Shown here: piece by piece, positions 29,628 to 38,575 of the stretch
How positions within the stretch are numbered: position 1 is the first letter of the stretch
Layout of the letters: every line of letters begins with the position of its first letter
Assembly (NCBI RefSeq): GCF_016862175.1
Contig: NZ_BOML01000002.1
Span: 124,001-188,000, forward strand
Reading direction: 5' to 3'
DNA: 64,000 bases
DNA from: Paractinoplanes durhamensis
GTDB taxonomy: Bacteria > Actinomycetota > Actinomycetes > Mycobacteriales > Micromonosporaceae
Translations under genes and position numbers: made by a program
Notes under the pieces: generated by a model
Told to the model about the DNA's origin: nothing
What the model saw: only the letters and a program-made list of their open reading frames with translations
The model's database searches: none

Positions 29628-31238
29628 ATGCTTCCCGAGTGGGCCGACCCCGCCGTACCCGAAGAGAAGTTGGATCCGCAAGGCGTCTCGCGCCGCGGCC
29701 TGTTGCGCACGGCCGGCCTGTTCGGCGGCCTCGCGGTAGCGGGCAGCGTGGCGATGCCGAGCCCGGCCGCCGCGCACGACCGCGACGACGATCCGCAACT
29801 GGCCTGGCTGGTCGGTGACCACCACGTGCACTCGGTCTACAGCCACGACGCCAAGTACACGTTCGCCCAGCAGGCGCGACGAGCCGCCCAGTTCGGCCCG
29901 GACTGGATGGTGTTCACCGAACACAGCAACGTCGGGCACGCGAACGCCGGCGGCGCACTGGCCGAGCACGCCGAGGTGCTGACGGCGCGGGCCGAGAACC
30001 CGCGCCTGCTGATCTTCCAGGGCCTGGAGTGGTACATCCCGGCCGCCGAGCACGCCACCGTCTTCACCGCGCCCGGCGACAGCGAGGCCGAAATCCTTCG
30101 GCAATTCGAGCTCGCGTACGACGGAAAGCTCCTCAACCGCACCACGGACACCCCGGAGAACCAGCAACTGGCGGTGGACGCGATCAGGTGGCTGGCCGCC
30201 CGCAAGCGCGCCGGCGACGTGCCGGACGTGCTGGTGCTCGCCAACCACCCGTCCCGGCTCGGCATCGACTCCCCCGCCGAGGTGCGCGGCTGGCGGGACG
30301 CCGACCCGAGCATCGTGATCGGCATGGAGGGCGCACCCGGCGCCCAGGGTGCGGCACTGCCCGGCTGGCGCGGCGCCACGTCGATCCGCGGCGAGTACGA
30401 GAACAAGCCGTCCACCTCGTCGTGGACCGGCTTCCCGGCCGAGTCGTACGTGACGCACGGCGGCTTCGACTGGATGACCGCGACGGTCGGCGGCATGTGG
30501 GACGCGATGCTGGCCGAGGGCAAGCTGTTCTCGATCACCACGAACTCGGACAACCACCGGACCGTCCACGACACCTGGCGCAACGGCGACTGGCCGGCCG
30601 GGCAGAACTTCGACAACACCGGCAAGCTGCCCGACCCGGTCGACACCGGCACCCCGCAGCCGGGCAGCGACTTCTGGCCCGGCCAGTTCAGCCGCACCCA
30701 CGTCGGCGTCACCGGCTACGGCTACCGGCAGCTGATGGCCGGCCTGCGGGCCGGGCGGGTCTGGGTCGACCACGGCCAGCTGCTCGACGGCATCGACGTG
30801 CGCCTGAACGGCGTGACGCTGGGCGGCCGCCTGACGGTACGCCGCGGGCAGCGCCTCACCCTCGAGGTCACCGTCACCACGGCATCGCGTCCGAACTACC
30901 ACGGTGAGCTGCCGAAACTCGCGCACGTCGACGTGATCCGCGGAGCCGTCCGCGGCCCGGCGAGGGACCGGACCGACTGGCGCGCGCCGGCCACCCGGGT
31001 CGCCCGCAGCATCGACGTGCACGGTCGCACCGGCACCTACACGCTGCGCATCCCGATCGACCCGATCACCGAGCCGGCCTACCTGCGGCTGCGCGGCAGC
31101 GACGGCCGCCGCAACGGCCCCGGCCCGCTCGGCGCCCAGATCGACCCGCGCGGCCCGATCCCGCACGAGCCCGGCAACGGCGACCCGTGGCTGGACACCT
31201 GGTTCTACACCAACCCGATCTTCATCGACGTCCGGTGA
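29628..31238 (+). CDS. Tat-exported PHP-domain phosphoesterase
   Basis: 536 aa. The Tat signal VSRRGLLRTAGLFGGLAVAG has R22/R23. The PHP domain opens with GDHHVHSVYSHD (63-74; HxH motif H66/H68) and FTEHSNVGHANAGG, and closes with the metal-binding TNSDNHRTVHDTWRNG. Most PHP proteins are cytoplasmic (polymerase, histidinol-phosphatase), so an exported one is less usual. The C-terminal ~150 residues form a beta-rich accessory domain (RLTVRRGQRLTLEVTVTT). It is translated with the upstream metallophosphoesterase (8-bp gap), suggesting joint action on an extracellular phosphoester; the substrate is unknown. Confidence 0.9.
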   Translation: MLPEWADPAVPEEKLDPQGVSRRGLLRTAGLFGGLAVAGSVAMPSPAAAHDRDDDPQLAWLVGDHHVHSVYSHDAKYTFAQQARRAAQFGPDWMVFTEHSNVGHANAGGALAEHAEVLTARAENPRLLIFQGLEWYIPAAEHATVFTAPGDSEAEILRQFELAYDGKLLNRTTDTPENQQLAVDAIRWLAARKRAGDVPDVLVLANHPSRLGIDSPAEVRGWRDADPSIVIGMEGAPGAQGAALPGWRGATSIRGEYENKPSTSSWTGFPAESYVTHGGFDWMTATVGGMWDAMLAEGKLFSITTNSDNHRTVHDTWRNGDWPAGQNFDNTGKLPDPVDTGTPQPGSDFWPGQFSRTHVGVTGYGYRQLMAGLRAGRVWVDHGQLLDGIDVRLNGVTLGGRLTVRRGQRLTLEVTVTTASRPNYHGELPKLAHVDVIRGAVRGPARDRTDWRAPATRVARSIDVHGRTGTYTLRIPIDPITEPAYLRLRGSDGRRNGPGPLGAQIDPRGPIPHEPGNGDPWLDTWFYTNPIFIDVR

Positions 31239-31242
31239 GTCA

Positions 31243-31269
31243 GGGCGGGCGGCCACGGGCCGCCCGCCC
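31243..31269. terminator. Bidirectional hairpin between the PHP gene and the LLM oxidoreductase gene
   Basis: A perfect 12-bp stem, GGGCGGGCGGCC and GGCCGCCCGCCC, with loop ACG sits centrally in the 37-bp convergent gap. There is no U-tract, but position and stability support shared termination. Confidence 0.85.
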
Positions 31270-31275
31270 CGCACA

Positions 31276-32190
31276 TCACGCCAACTGGGCCGCAAGCTCC
31301 ACGTGGTCCAGGTCGGACAGGTCGAGGACCTGCAGGAAGAGGCGGGTCGCGCCGGCCTCGGCGTACCGCTGAATGGTTGCCTTCGCCTCACTCAGCGTGC
31401 CCACCACGCCGCCGTTCTCGCGCATCTCGTCGGCCTCGCGGCCGATCGCCGCGGCCCGCCGGCGCACCTCGGCGTCGTCGCGGCCCACGCAGAGCACCGC
31501 GGCCGCGGAGAACGTCGGCAGCTCGGTGCGGCCGATCGCGGCGCTGGCCTGACGCACCCGCTCGTACGTCGGTGCGATGTCCTCGATCTTGGCGAACGGG
31601 ACGTTGAACTCGTCGGCGAAGCGGGCCGCGAGGGCGGGGGTGCGCTTCTTGCCGTGCCCGCCGATGATCACCGGCGGCCGCGGCGACTGCACCGGCTTCG
31701 GCAGCGCCGGCGAGTCGGTCAGCTGGTAGTGCTTGCCCTGGAAGTCGAAGGACTTCCCGGCCGGGGTGGCCCACAGGCCGGTGACGATCTCCAGCTGCTC
31801 CTCGAGGCGGTCGAAGCGCTCGCCGACCGGCGGGAACGGGATGCCGTACGCGGTGTGCTCGCCCTCGAACCAGCCGCCACCCAGGCCGAACTCGACCCGG
31901 CCGCCGCTCATCTCGTCGACCTGCGCGACCGCGATGGCCAGCGGGCCGGGCAGCCGGAACGTGGCCGACGTCACCAGCGTGCCGAGCCGGATCCGGGACG
32001 TCTGCACGGCGAGGGCGCCGAGCGTCACCCAGGCGTCGGTCGGGCCCGGCTCGCCGGAACCACCCATCGCCAGGTAGTGGTCGGAGCGGAAGAACCCATC
32101 GAAACCGGCCGATTCGGCGGTTTGCGCGACCCGGAGCAGGTCGTTGTGGGCGGCCCCCTGCTGGGGCTCGGTGAAGATCACAAGACGCAT
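31276..32190 (-). CDS. LLM-class (probably F420-dependent) oxidoreductase
   Basis: 304-aa luciferase-like monooxygenase family protein with a TIM-barrel. Typical segments are AQTAESAGFDGFFRSDHYLAMGG, VTLGALAVQTSRIRLGTLVT, MSGGRVEFGLGGGWFEGEH and PPVIIGGHGKKRTPALAARFADEFNVPF. Actinobacterial members of this subgroup mostly use cofactor F420. The ATG at 32190 is used. It is divergent from the SAM hydrolase-like gene with an 84-bp gap. Substrate is unknown. Confidence 0.88.
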   Translation of the reverse strand: MRLVIFTEPQQGAAHNDLLRVAQTAESAGFDGFFRSDHYLAMGGSGEPGPTDAWVTLGALAVQTSRIRLGTLVTSATFRLPGPLAIAVAQVDEMSGGRVEFGLGGGWFEGEHTAYGIPFPPVGERFDRLEEQLEIVTGLWATPAGKSFDFQGKHYQLTDSPALPKPVQSPRPPVIIGGHGKKRTPALAARFADEFNVPFAKIEDIAPTYERVRQASAAIGRTELPTFSAAAVLCVGRDDAEVRRRAAAIGREADEMRENGGVVGTLSEAKATIQRYAEAGATRLFLQVLDLSDLDHVELAAQLA

Positions 32191-32274
32191 GGGTCCAACC
32201 TGCCAGATGTCCGTCGGCGCGCCCTGTCGGGCTGGTCACACACGAAGAGTGGCGGGGCAGTAACGTTTTCCACC

Positions 32275-33069
32275 ATGGCCGGATATGGATGGATCAGCCT
32301 CACCACCGATTACGGAACGTTCGACGGTTTCGTCGCGGCGTGCCACGGGACGATCGCGCGCCTCGCCCCCGACGTACGGGTCATCGACGTGACCCACCAC
32401 GTGCCGCCGGCCGACGTGCCGCGCGGCGCCGCCGTCCTCGCCCAGACGGCGCCGTTCCTCCCGCCCTCGGTGCACGTGGCGGTGGTCGACCCGGGCGTCG
32501 GCACGGCCCGCCGCGCGGTGGTGCTCGGCACGCCGAACGGCCTGCTGGTCGGCCCGGACAACGGGGTGCTGATCTGGGCGGCCGAGGCGCTCGGCGGCAT
32601 CGAGACGGCGTACGAGCTGGCCAACAAGGACTGGATGCTGGGCGAGGTGTCCCGCACCTTCCACGGCCGCGACGTGTTCGCCCCGGCCGGCGCCCACCTG
32701 GCGCTCGGCGCCCCGCCGTCCGAGGCGGGCCCGCGGGTCGACCCGGCCACCCTGGTCCGCCTGCCCGACCCGGTGGTGACGGTCGGCGACGGCTGGATCG
32801 AGTCCGAGGTCATCACGGTCGACCGGTTCGGCAACGTGCAGCTCGCCGCGGGCGGCGAGGTGCTGGCCGGGCTGAGCACCGAGCTGCTGGTCAACGGCGC
32901 GGTCCGGGCCCACCGGGGCAGCACGTTCGCCGAGGTCGGCCCGGGCGACCTGCTGGTCTACGAGGATTCGGCCGGCCACGTGGCGATCGCCGTCAACAAC
33001 GGCCGGGCGGTGGTCGTCCTCTCGGTCCGCCCCGGCGACCTGATCAAGATCGCCCAGCGGGATTCCTGA
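32275..33069 (+). CDS. SAM hydrolase/SAM-dependent halogenase family protein (DUF62)
   Basis: 264 aa, ATG at 32275. The N-terminal motif SLTTDYGTFDGFVAACHGTI with D12, then RVIDVTHHVPPADVPRGA and VVDPGVGTARRAVV, and the C-terminal beta domain with ITVDRFGNVQLA define the S-adenosyl-L-methionine hydroxide adenosyltransferase family. It would split SAM to adenosine and methionine. Fluorinase-like enzymes share the fold, but nothing here points to halide chemistry. Nei follows after 75 bp in the same direction. Confidence 0.9.
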   Translation: MAGYGWISLTTDYGTFDGFVAACHGTIARLAPDVRVIDVTHHVPPADVPRGAAVLAQTAPFLPPSVHVAVVDPGVGTARRAVVLGTPNGLLVGPDNGVLIWAAEALGGIETAYELANKDWMLGEVSRTFHGRDVFAPAGAHLALGAPPSEAGPRVDPATLVRLPDPVVTVGDGWIESEVITVDRFGNVQLAAGGEVLAGLSTELLVNGAVRAHRGSTFAEVGPGDLLVYEDSAGHVAIAVNNGRAVVVLSVRPGDLIKIAQRDS

Positions 33070-33144
33070 TCATGCTCTCGCGACGGGCCGGCACCGCCGC
33101 CAGTGCCGACGCCGGCGCCGCCCCGGCCGCGAGATGATGGACGT

Positions 33145-33942
33145 ATGCCCGAAGGTGACACCGTCTGGAACACGGCCCGTGTCCTCGAGAAGGCCCTGAC
33201 CGGCGACTTCCTCACCGGCAGCGACTTCCGGGTGCCCCGGCTGGCCACCGCCGACGTCAGCGGCTGGACGGTGGCCGAGTCGGCGAGCCGGGGCAAGCAC
33301 CTGCTGCTGCGCCTGACCCGGGCCGGCCAGGAGCCGCTCACCCTGCACTCGCACCTGCGGATGGACGGCGCCTGGCGGGCGTATGCCCCGGGCGAGCGCT
33401 GGACCGGCCGGCCGGCCCACCTGATCCGGGTGGTGCTGCGTACGGCCCGCTCGGTGGCGGTCGGCTACCACCTGCACGACGTCGCGCTGCTGCCGACCGC
33501 CGCCGAGGAAACCCTGGTCGGCCATCTCGGCCCGGACCTGCTCGGCGACGACTGGGATCCGGCCGAGGCGGTCCGCCGGATCGCCGCGAAACCGGCCGCG
33601 AGCATCGCCGAGGCGCTGCTCGACCAGCGCAACCTCGCCGGGGTCGGCAACCTCTACAAGGCCGAGACGATGTTCCTTCGTGGACTGTGGCCGTGGACCC
33701 CGATCGAGAAGATCCCCGACCTGCGGGCCACCGTCGAGCTGGCGCAGAAGCTGGTCGCCTCCAACCGGGGCCGCTGGACGCAGACCACGACCGGTTCGCT
33801 GCGCCGTGGCGAGACGAACTACGTCTACGGCCGCCGGGCCCAGCCGTGCCGTCGCTGCGGCTCCGCGATCCGCAAGGCCGACCAGGACGAACGCGTCACC
33901 TACTGGTGCCCGCGCTGCCAGCCCCGCCCGGACGACCTCTAG
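33145..33942 (+). CDS. nei: Fpg/Nei-family DNA glycosylase (endonuclease VIII)
   Basis: 265-aa base-excision repair bifunctional glycosylase. It starts MPEGDTVWNTAR, with the catalytic P2/E3 and the Val/Trp that mark Nei1-type actinobacterial enzymes. SRGKHLLLRL contains the conserved lysine. LDQRNLAGVGNLYKAE is the helix-two-turn-helix. The C-terminal zinc finger has all four cysteines (CRRCG and CPRCQ). An in-frame start 14 codons upstream is not homologous. No damage-type promoter is visible. It converges with the frameshifted LamG gene, 3 bp apart. Confidence 0.93.
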   Translation: MPEGDTVWNTARVLEKALTGDFLTGSDFRVPRLATADVSGWTVAESASRGKHLLLRLTRAGQEPLTLHSHLRMDGAWRAYAPGERWTGRPAHLIRVVLRTARSVAVGYHLHDVALLPTAAEETLVGHLGPDLLGDDWDPAEAVRRIAAKPAASIAEALLDQRNLAGVGNLYKAETMFLRGLWPWTPIEKIPDLRATVELAQKLVASNRGRWTQTTTGSLRRGETNYVYGRRAQPCRRCGSAIRKADQDERVTYWCPRCQPRPDDL

Positions 33943-33945
33943 GCG

Positions 33946-34966
33946 CTAGATCACCCGGGCGGCGGCGATCGGGCGGTCGGCGACGGTGTACGTCTTGGCC
34001 GCGCCGCTGTTGACGCTCCAGCGGTAGCGGGAGAACAGCCCGGTCGTGTCCGCGGCGTAGAACATCATGTGCCCGATGCCGGCCCCGGTGAAGTTGCCGG
34101 TTGCGCCGACCATCCGGGTGTCCGGATAGCCGGCATACGACGCAAGCCCCCACTGGCCGTGCGGGTCGGAGGTGCAGTCGAGGATCTCGACCGCGTACTG
34201 CGTCTCGCCGGCGAAACTCATCGACCCGGTGTAGAGAGCCCCTCCACCGGTTGACCGCGCCGCCCTGCCAGGTCGCCTGCCCGATCTGCAGGCTGCGGCC
34301 GGCGGCCCAGCCGGGCAGCGCCTCCTCGGCCCCCTCCAGCACGCCGTTCACGTAGAGCGCGATGGTGGCGCCGTCGCTGACCCCGGCGAGGTGCACCCAG
34401 GTGTCCAGCGCCGCGGCCGTGGTGCCGGCCGCACTCCGCTTCTGGCTCTCGTCGGCGCTGCGCACCTTGAAGGCCCAGCCGAGCGCCGGATCGAACTGCA
34501 ACAGGAACCGGCTGGTGGTGGCCGAGTCCTGGCTCACCGCGGTGTACATGGTGGACAGTCCGGCGGCGGTGTCGAGCCGGACCCACGCCGACACGGTGAA
34601 CGGCGCCGTGGTGTCGAGGACCGCGGCGGTGCTCGCGTAACCGCCGGTCAGGCTGAGCTCCCCACCGGCCCGCAGCGTCGTCCAGGCGGCGCTCCCGCCG
34701 AGGGTGACCGGGTGGCCGCCGCCGGAATGGTCGGCGCCGTCCCCGCCGAGCGGCCACAGCCCGGCCAGACCGTCGGTGAGCCGCCCGGCAGCCAGGAGTC
34801 GTTGGTACTGCACCATCTGCTCGGCCTCGAGCAGATGCGGCGCGCTGAGCGCGGTGAACGGCCGGTCCAGCGGCTGTGCCGCGTCGGCCGCGGTGGAATC
34901 GGTCAGGACACCGGCTCCGGCGGCGGCCGCGGCGCCGCCGAGCAGGCGTCGTCGAGTAAGGCGCAT
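33946..34966 (-). pseudogene. Tat-exported LamG-domain protein, frameshifted
   Basis: The N-terminal part (ATG 34966, GGGGGAAC upstream) has a Tat-like signal MRLTRRRLLGGAAAAAG and a LamG domain (GLAGLWPLGGDGADHSGGGH to LQIGQATWQGGAVNRW). The frame then runs into an Arg-rich nonsense tail. The expected continuation (ALYTGSMSFAGETQYAVEIL and on to the stop at 33946, about 95 residues) is in the next frame. Removing one base from the run of four C on the plus strand at 34239-34242 joins them as RWRALYTGSMSF. So either the gene carries a +1 frameshift or the base call in the homopolymer is wrong. The restored product would be ~339 aa, secreted, with two domains. Confidence 0.8.
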
Positions 34967-35027
34967 GATGTTCCCCCGTGTACGTCGATCGATGCGTCGC
35001 ACGGGAGTCTGCCAAACCGGATCGACT

Positions 35028-35792
35028 CTAGGAGGTGGTCGCGGACGGCCGTTTCAGCTCGGCCAGGCCCTCGGCGAGGCCGCGCAGCCGGTCGGTGGCA
35101 TCGACCAGCCCGTTGAACGCCGGGTGGGTGCCCTCGGTGACCGGGTGACCGTCCTCGGCCACGTAGCCGGCGGCCGCGGCGACGAGCCGCTCGTAGGCGT
35201 CGACGCCGGTGGTGAACTGCTCGGCCAGGCTCGCGTGCGACTGCTCGATCACGGCCTTCTTGTCGGCCGGGGTGAGCGGGATGGCCCGCTCGACGCTCGC
35301 CACCCGCTGGCCCAGGTCGCGCAGCCACTGCTCGGCCACCGCCGCCTCGAGGACGGCGGCCTCGCCGGGGCCGGTGAGCCGGCCGGCCAGCGAGACCAGG
35401 GTGGCCGACGCGCGGTCCAGCCGGTCCCAGCCGCGGGTGATCGCCGAGCCGCGCAACGCGTAGCGGTCCTTCTGCCGGCGCACCTCGTTGAGCACGCTGC
35501 GGCCGGCCGGGAACCGCTCGATCGCGGCGGCCAGCCGCTGACCGGCCAGCGCCGGGTCGGGCGCCGGCGGTGCCGGGAGGGCCGCCAGCGCACGGTGATC
35601 GCTCCACCGCCACCAGGCGAGGGCGACCGACGAACCGGCCGCACCCGCCCAGATCGCGTCGACCGCGCCGATGCCGGAATAGGGAACGAGGACGGCGGCG
35701 GCCGCGGTCAGGCCCCCACCCAGCACGCTCCACCGCCGCGCCGAACCGCGCAGCCGCTTGAGCCGCCGGAAATACCTGGTCCGCTCGTCCAC
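35028..35792 (-). CDS. pspM: PspM, phage-shock envelope stress membrane protein
   Basis: 254 aa. A cytoplasmic basic N-terminus (RYFRRLKRLRGSARR) leads to two membrane spans (~22-38 and ~44-58), followed by a helical cytoplasmic domain of ~195 residues. The place directly downstream of pspA (31 bp) and the layout match the actinobacterial PspM (Rv2743c-type), which holds PspA at the membrane in the ClgR-controlled envelope stress response. Sequence identity cannot be measured here, so the assignment rests largely on context. Confidence 0.8.
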   Translation of the reverse strand: MDERTRYFRRLKRLRGSARRWSVLGGGLTAAAAVLVPYSGIGAVDAIWAGAAGSSVALAWWRWSDHRALAALPAPPAPDPALAGQRLAAAIERFPAGRSVLNEVRRQKDRYALRGSAITRGWDRLDRASATLVSLAGRLTGPGEAAVLEAAVAEQWLRDLGQRVASVERAIPLTPADKKAVIEQSHASLAEQFTTGVDAYERLVAAAAGYVAEDGHPVTEGTHPAFNGLVDATDRLRGLAEGLAELKRPSATTS

Positions 35793-35823
35793 CGTCGTCC
35801 TCCCCGTCCGCTATCGCAAGGCG

Positions 35824-36678
35824 TCAGCCTGCCGCGCTGGTGTCGCCCCGCTTCTGGTTCATGCTGGCCCGGATCTCGTCGAGCCGGGCGACGCTCGCCG
35901 GGTCGGAGGCCGGGGCCTGCTCGACGGCGGGCTGGGCCGGCGCGGCACCGAGCTTCTCGCCGGCCATGCTGGCCCGGATCTGCTCGAGCCGGGACGAGCC
36001 GGCCAGGTCGAGGCTCGACTTCTGCACCTCGAGCATGCGGCCCTCGACCGAGTTGGACGCGAGCTCGGCCCGGCCCATCGCATTGGCGTAGCGCTGCTCG
36101 ATCTTGTCGCGGACCTCGTCGAGCGACGGCGTGTTGCCGGGCGCGGCGAGCGACGACATCGACTCGAGCGACTTGGCCACGGTCTCCTGCATCTTGGCCT
36201 GCTCGAGCTGGCTGAGCAGGCGGGAGCGCTCGGCGATGCGCTGCTGCAGCACCATCGCGTTGTTCTCCACCGCCTTGCGCGCCTGGCCGGCCGCACCGAG
36301 CGCCTGGTCGTGGAGGGTCTTCAGATCCTCCATCGACTGCTCGCCCGAGACCAGCTGGGTGGCGAGCGTCTGCGCGGTCGACTCGTACTTCTGCGCCTCG
36401 GACTCGTTGCCGTCGGAGCGGGCCTTGTCGGCGAGGACGAGAGCCTGGCGGGCCATGCCCTGCAGCTTCTCGACCTCGGACATCTGGCGGGACAGCTTCA
36501 TCTCCAGCTGACGCTGGTTGCCGATCACCGCCGCCGCCTGTTGCACGAGTGCCTGATGCTGCCTCTGTGCGTCCTCGATGGCCTGCTGAATCTGCACCTT
36601 CGGATCGGCGTACTCGTCGATCTTCGCGCCGAAGAGCGCCATCATGTAACGCCAGCCCTTGACGAACGGGTTCGCCAT
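35824..36678 (-). CDS. pspA: PspA/IM30 family envelope-stress protein
   Basis: 284 aa from the ATG at 36678 ([16 protein letters not shown]), which has GAGGGG 10 nt upstream; an upstream TTG in frame is unlikely. An N-terminal amphipathic helix precedes the long coiled coil (~25-215: [39 protein letters not shown]). The C-terminal ~65 residues contain two copies of a short motif ([12 protein letters not shown] and [12 protein letters not shown]) typical of the mycobacterial 35-kDa PspA. PspA lines damaged membranes. The preceding region holds a ClgR-box-like site and the clgR terminator, so pspA-pspM has its own promoter. Confidence 0.92.
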   Translation of the reverse strand: MANPFVKGWRYMMALFGAKIDEYADPKVQIQQAIEDAQRQHQALVQQAAAVIGNQRQLEMKLSRQMSEVEKLQGMARQALVLADKARSDGNESEAQKYESTAQTLATQLVSGEQSMEDLKTLHDQALGAAGQARKAVENNAMVLQQRIAERSRLLSQLEQAKMQETVAKSLESMSSLAAPGNTPSLDEVRDKIEQRYANAMGRAELASNSVEGRMLEVQKSSLDLAGSSRLEQIRASMAGEKLGAAPAQPAVEQAPASDPASVARLDEIRASMNQKRGDTSAAG

Positions 36679-36777
36679 CTCCCGGTATCCCCTCAATGTC
36701 GCTCAGTCTTCGGCGCCACCGACCCAGAACGAGGAGCTGTCCCACGATGGCGCGTGCATCCCATCGTGTCAGCTCGG

Positions 36778-36788
36778 CGCCACCGGCG
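36778..36788. promoter_or_regulatory. ClgR-box-like site upstream of pspA
   Basis: CGC-CACCG-GCG fits the CGC-N5-GCG core bound by ClgR, about 100 bp before the pspA ATG. The inner bases fit four of five positions of the corynebacterial consensus core. Position between clgR and pspA supports ClgR control; CGC-N5-GCG by chance is not rare at this GC content. Confidence 0.5.
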
Positions 36789-36878
36789 TCACGTGACCTC
36801 GGGGGGATCTCAGGGTCTCCCCCACGCCACGAGGTTACGCCGCGCCGGACCTCAGGGTCGATCCCGCAATGACATGAG

Positions 36879-36914
36879 AAAAGGGGCCGGTCCGCCCGAA
36901 CGGCGACCGGCCCC
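36879..36914 (-). terminator. Rho-independent terminator of clgR
   Basis: On the minus strand GGGGCCGGTC, a 12-nt loop, GACCGGCCCC and then TTTT form a classical terminator 20 bp after the clgR stop. It is one of the few in this window with a U-tract and separates clgR from pspA. Confidence 0.92.
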
Positions 36915-36934
36915 GCAGTTTCGATATAGGCGGC

Positions 36935-37333
36935 CTAAGCGGCGTACACAACCTCGCGCGGCTTCCGCGTGGCGTGCAGCGTCGCCTTGAGCGGCGAATC
37001 CTGGCGCACCGACACGGCAACGTCGCTCTCTCGGGCGACCTTGCGCAGCGCATCGTCAGCGGTCTTCTCGTCGACCGGCACCAGAACGCCGTCCATCTCC
37101 TCGGCGAGCGACAGCGTGTCGCTGACCTCACCCAGAAGCTCGGACAGGCGGGCGCCGAGCGCTTCGCAGATCGCGGCGAGGAGTTCGCTGGACGCTTCCT
37201 TCTGGCCGCGCTCGATCTCGGACAGATAGCCCAGGCTGACATTCGCGGCGGTGGACACCTCGCGCAGCGTGCGGTGCTGTCCCTGTCGGCGCGCCCGAAG
37301 TGCGTCGCCGATAACCCGGCGTAGCAGGACCAT
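36935..37333 (-). CDS. clgR: ClgR, XRE-family transcriptional activator
   Basis: 132 aa, ATG at 37333 behind GGAGG. The Cro/C1 helix-turn-helix spans residues ~8-65 ([28 protein letters not shown]), followed by [17 protein letters not shown]. The C-terminal end (PREVVYAA) resembles the Ala-rich tail that makes ClgR a ClpP substrate. ClgR activates clp genes and, in mycobacteria, pspA. The order clgR-pspA-pspM and upstream cinA-pgsA is that of the mycobacterial region. It has a strong own terminator. The in-frame upstream extension lacks similarity. Confidence 0.92.
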   Translation of the reverse strand: MVLLRRVIGDALRARRQGQHRTLREVSTAANVSLGYLSEIERGQKEASSELLAAICEALGARLSELLGEVSDTLSLAEEMDGVLVPVDEKTADDALRKVARESDVAVSVRQDSPLKATLHATRKPREVVYAA

Positions 37334-37489
37334 GGCACCTCCTCCTGCGGCGGGCCGCCGGCACACGCCGGAGGCTTCCCGCAACCGTACCCGTTGCCGG
37401 CGACGCCGACATCCCGCCCCGCCGAATTCCGGGACCCACCGGGGCAGGCCATCGGTCCAACAACCTAGATCATTACGACATTCCGCAGC

Positions 37490-37981
37490 TCAGGCCGCCT
37501 GCGACCGCTCTTGCAGTTTCTCTGAGAGCAGACTGAGGACGGCGGTCACACTTTTGGTTCGGATGACCGTGCGATTGCCGGCGAGTTTCAGTTCCCGCAC
37601 GTCAGTGCCGTGCGGGCCGGCCACCGCCACATAGACCAGGCCGACCGGCTTGCCGTCCTGCGGGTCCGGACCGGCCACCCCGGTCGTGGCGATGCCCCAG
37701 TCGGCGCCGCAGCGCTCGCGCGCGCCGGTCGCCAGCGCCTTCGCCACGTCCGGATCGACCGGGCCGCGCTCGGCGAGCAGCGTCGCCGGCACCCCGGCCA
37801 GCACCGCCTTGAGCTCGGTCGCGTAGACCACCAGGCCGCCCCGGAAAACCGCGCTCACCCCGGGGATCTCGACGAGCGTGGCGGCCACCAGGCCGCCGGT
37901 CAGCGACTCGGCGGTGGCCAGGGTCTCCCGGCGCTCGATCAATCGGGCTACCGCATCGACGGCGGCGACACTCGGCTCCAC
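37490..37981 (-). CDS. pncC: CinA C-terminal domain protein, nicotinamide-nucleotide amidohydrolase
   Basis: 163 aa, single CinA_C domain: ETLATAESLTGGLVAATLVEIPG, FRGGLVVYATELKAVLAGV and WGIATTGVAGPDPQDGKPVGLVYVAV. This form hydrolyses NMN to nicotinate mononucleotide, recycling the product of NAD-dependent ligase; the MoCF-like N-terminal domain of full CinA is absent. ATG (37981) lies 9 bp after the pgsA stop, so the two are cotranscribed. The order pgsA-cinA-clgR is widespread in actinobacteria. Confidence 0.9.
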   Translation of the reverse strand: MEPSVAAVDAVARLIERRETLATAESLTGGLVAATLVEIPGVSAVFRGGLVVYATELKAVLAGVPATLLAERGPVDPDVAKALATGARERCGADWGIATTGVAGPDPQDGKPVGLVYVAVAGPHGTDVRELKLAGNRTVIRTKSVTAVLSLLSEKLQERSQAA

Positions 37982-37990
37982 GGGCCGAGC

Positions 37991-38575
37991 TTAGTTACCG
38001 CGGCGCAGGCGCAACGCCTGGAGCACGTAGTCGCCGCCGGTGACCACGGTCACCACCAGCGCGGCGCCCATCAGCCACGGTCCGACGACGTCGGCCGGGT
38101 GCGGCACCGGCCACAGATACCAGGCGATCGCGCCGATCTGCAGCACCGTCTTCAGCTTTCCACCGCGGCTGGCCGCGATCACGCCGAACCGGATGACCCA
38201 GAAGCGCAGCGCCGTCACACCCCACTCACGAGCCAGAATGACCACCGTGACCCACCACGGCAGCCGGTCGTAGGCGGAGAGCAGAACCAGGGCCGTACCG
38301 GTCAAGGCTTTGTCGGCGATCGGGTCGGCGATCTTGCCGAACGAGGTGACCATCGACCACTTGCGGGCGATCCAGCCGTCCACGTAGTCGGTCGCCGAGG
38401 CGACGCAGAACACCAGGCAGGCGGCGATCCGCTGGCCGGTGCCGGTCAGGCCGGACGCGACCGCGATCGCCACGAAAACCGGAACCAGGATGATCCGCAC
38501 CACGGTGAGGATGTTCGCCGGGTTGTACAGCGACACCACCCGCGGTGTGACCACCGGAGCCGGCTCGTCAGCCAC
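37991..38575 (-). CDS. pgsA: CDP-diacylglycerol-glycerol-3-phosphate 3-phosphatidyltransferase family
   Basis: 194-aa membrane enzyme of phosphatidylglycerol synthesis. The CDP-alcohol phosphotransferase motif is complete: D63-Y-V-D66-G-W-I-A-R, G80, D84 and D88. About five membrane spans follow the first [20 protein letters not shown]. Its start overlaps the rimO stop by 8 bp, so the two are translationally coupled. Actinobacteria carry several paralogues; the place next to rimO and cinA fits the PGP synthase rather than the inositol-phosphate enzyme. Confidence 0.9.
   Translation of the reverse strand: MADEPAPVVTPRVVSLYNPANILTVVRIILVPVFVAIAVASGLTGTGQRIAACLVFCVASATDYVDGWIARKWSMVTSFGKIADPIADKALTGTALVLLSAYDRLPWWVTVVILAREWGVTALRFWVIRFGVIAASRGGKLKTVLQIGAIAWYLWPVPHPADVVGPWLMGAALVVTVVTGGDYVLQALRLRRGN

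Noticed and set aside
27754..34966. Biosynthetic gene cluster or prophage in the 27-35 kb accessory region
   Set aside because: No synthase, carrier protein, integrase or phage structural gene is present; the genes are unrelated enzymes.
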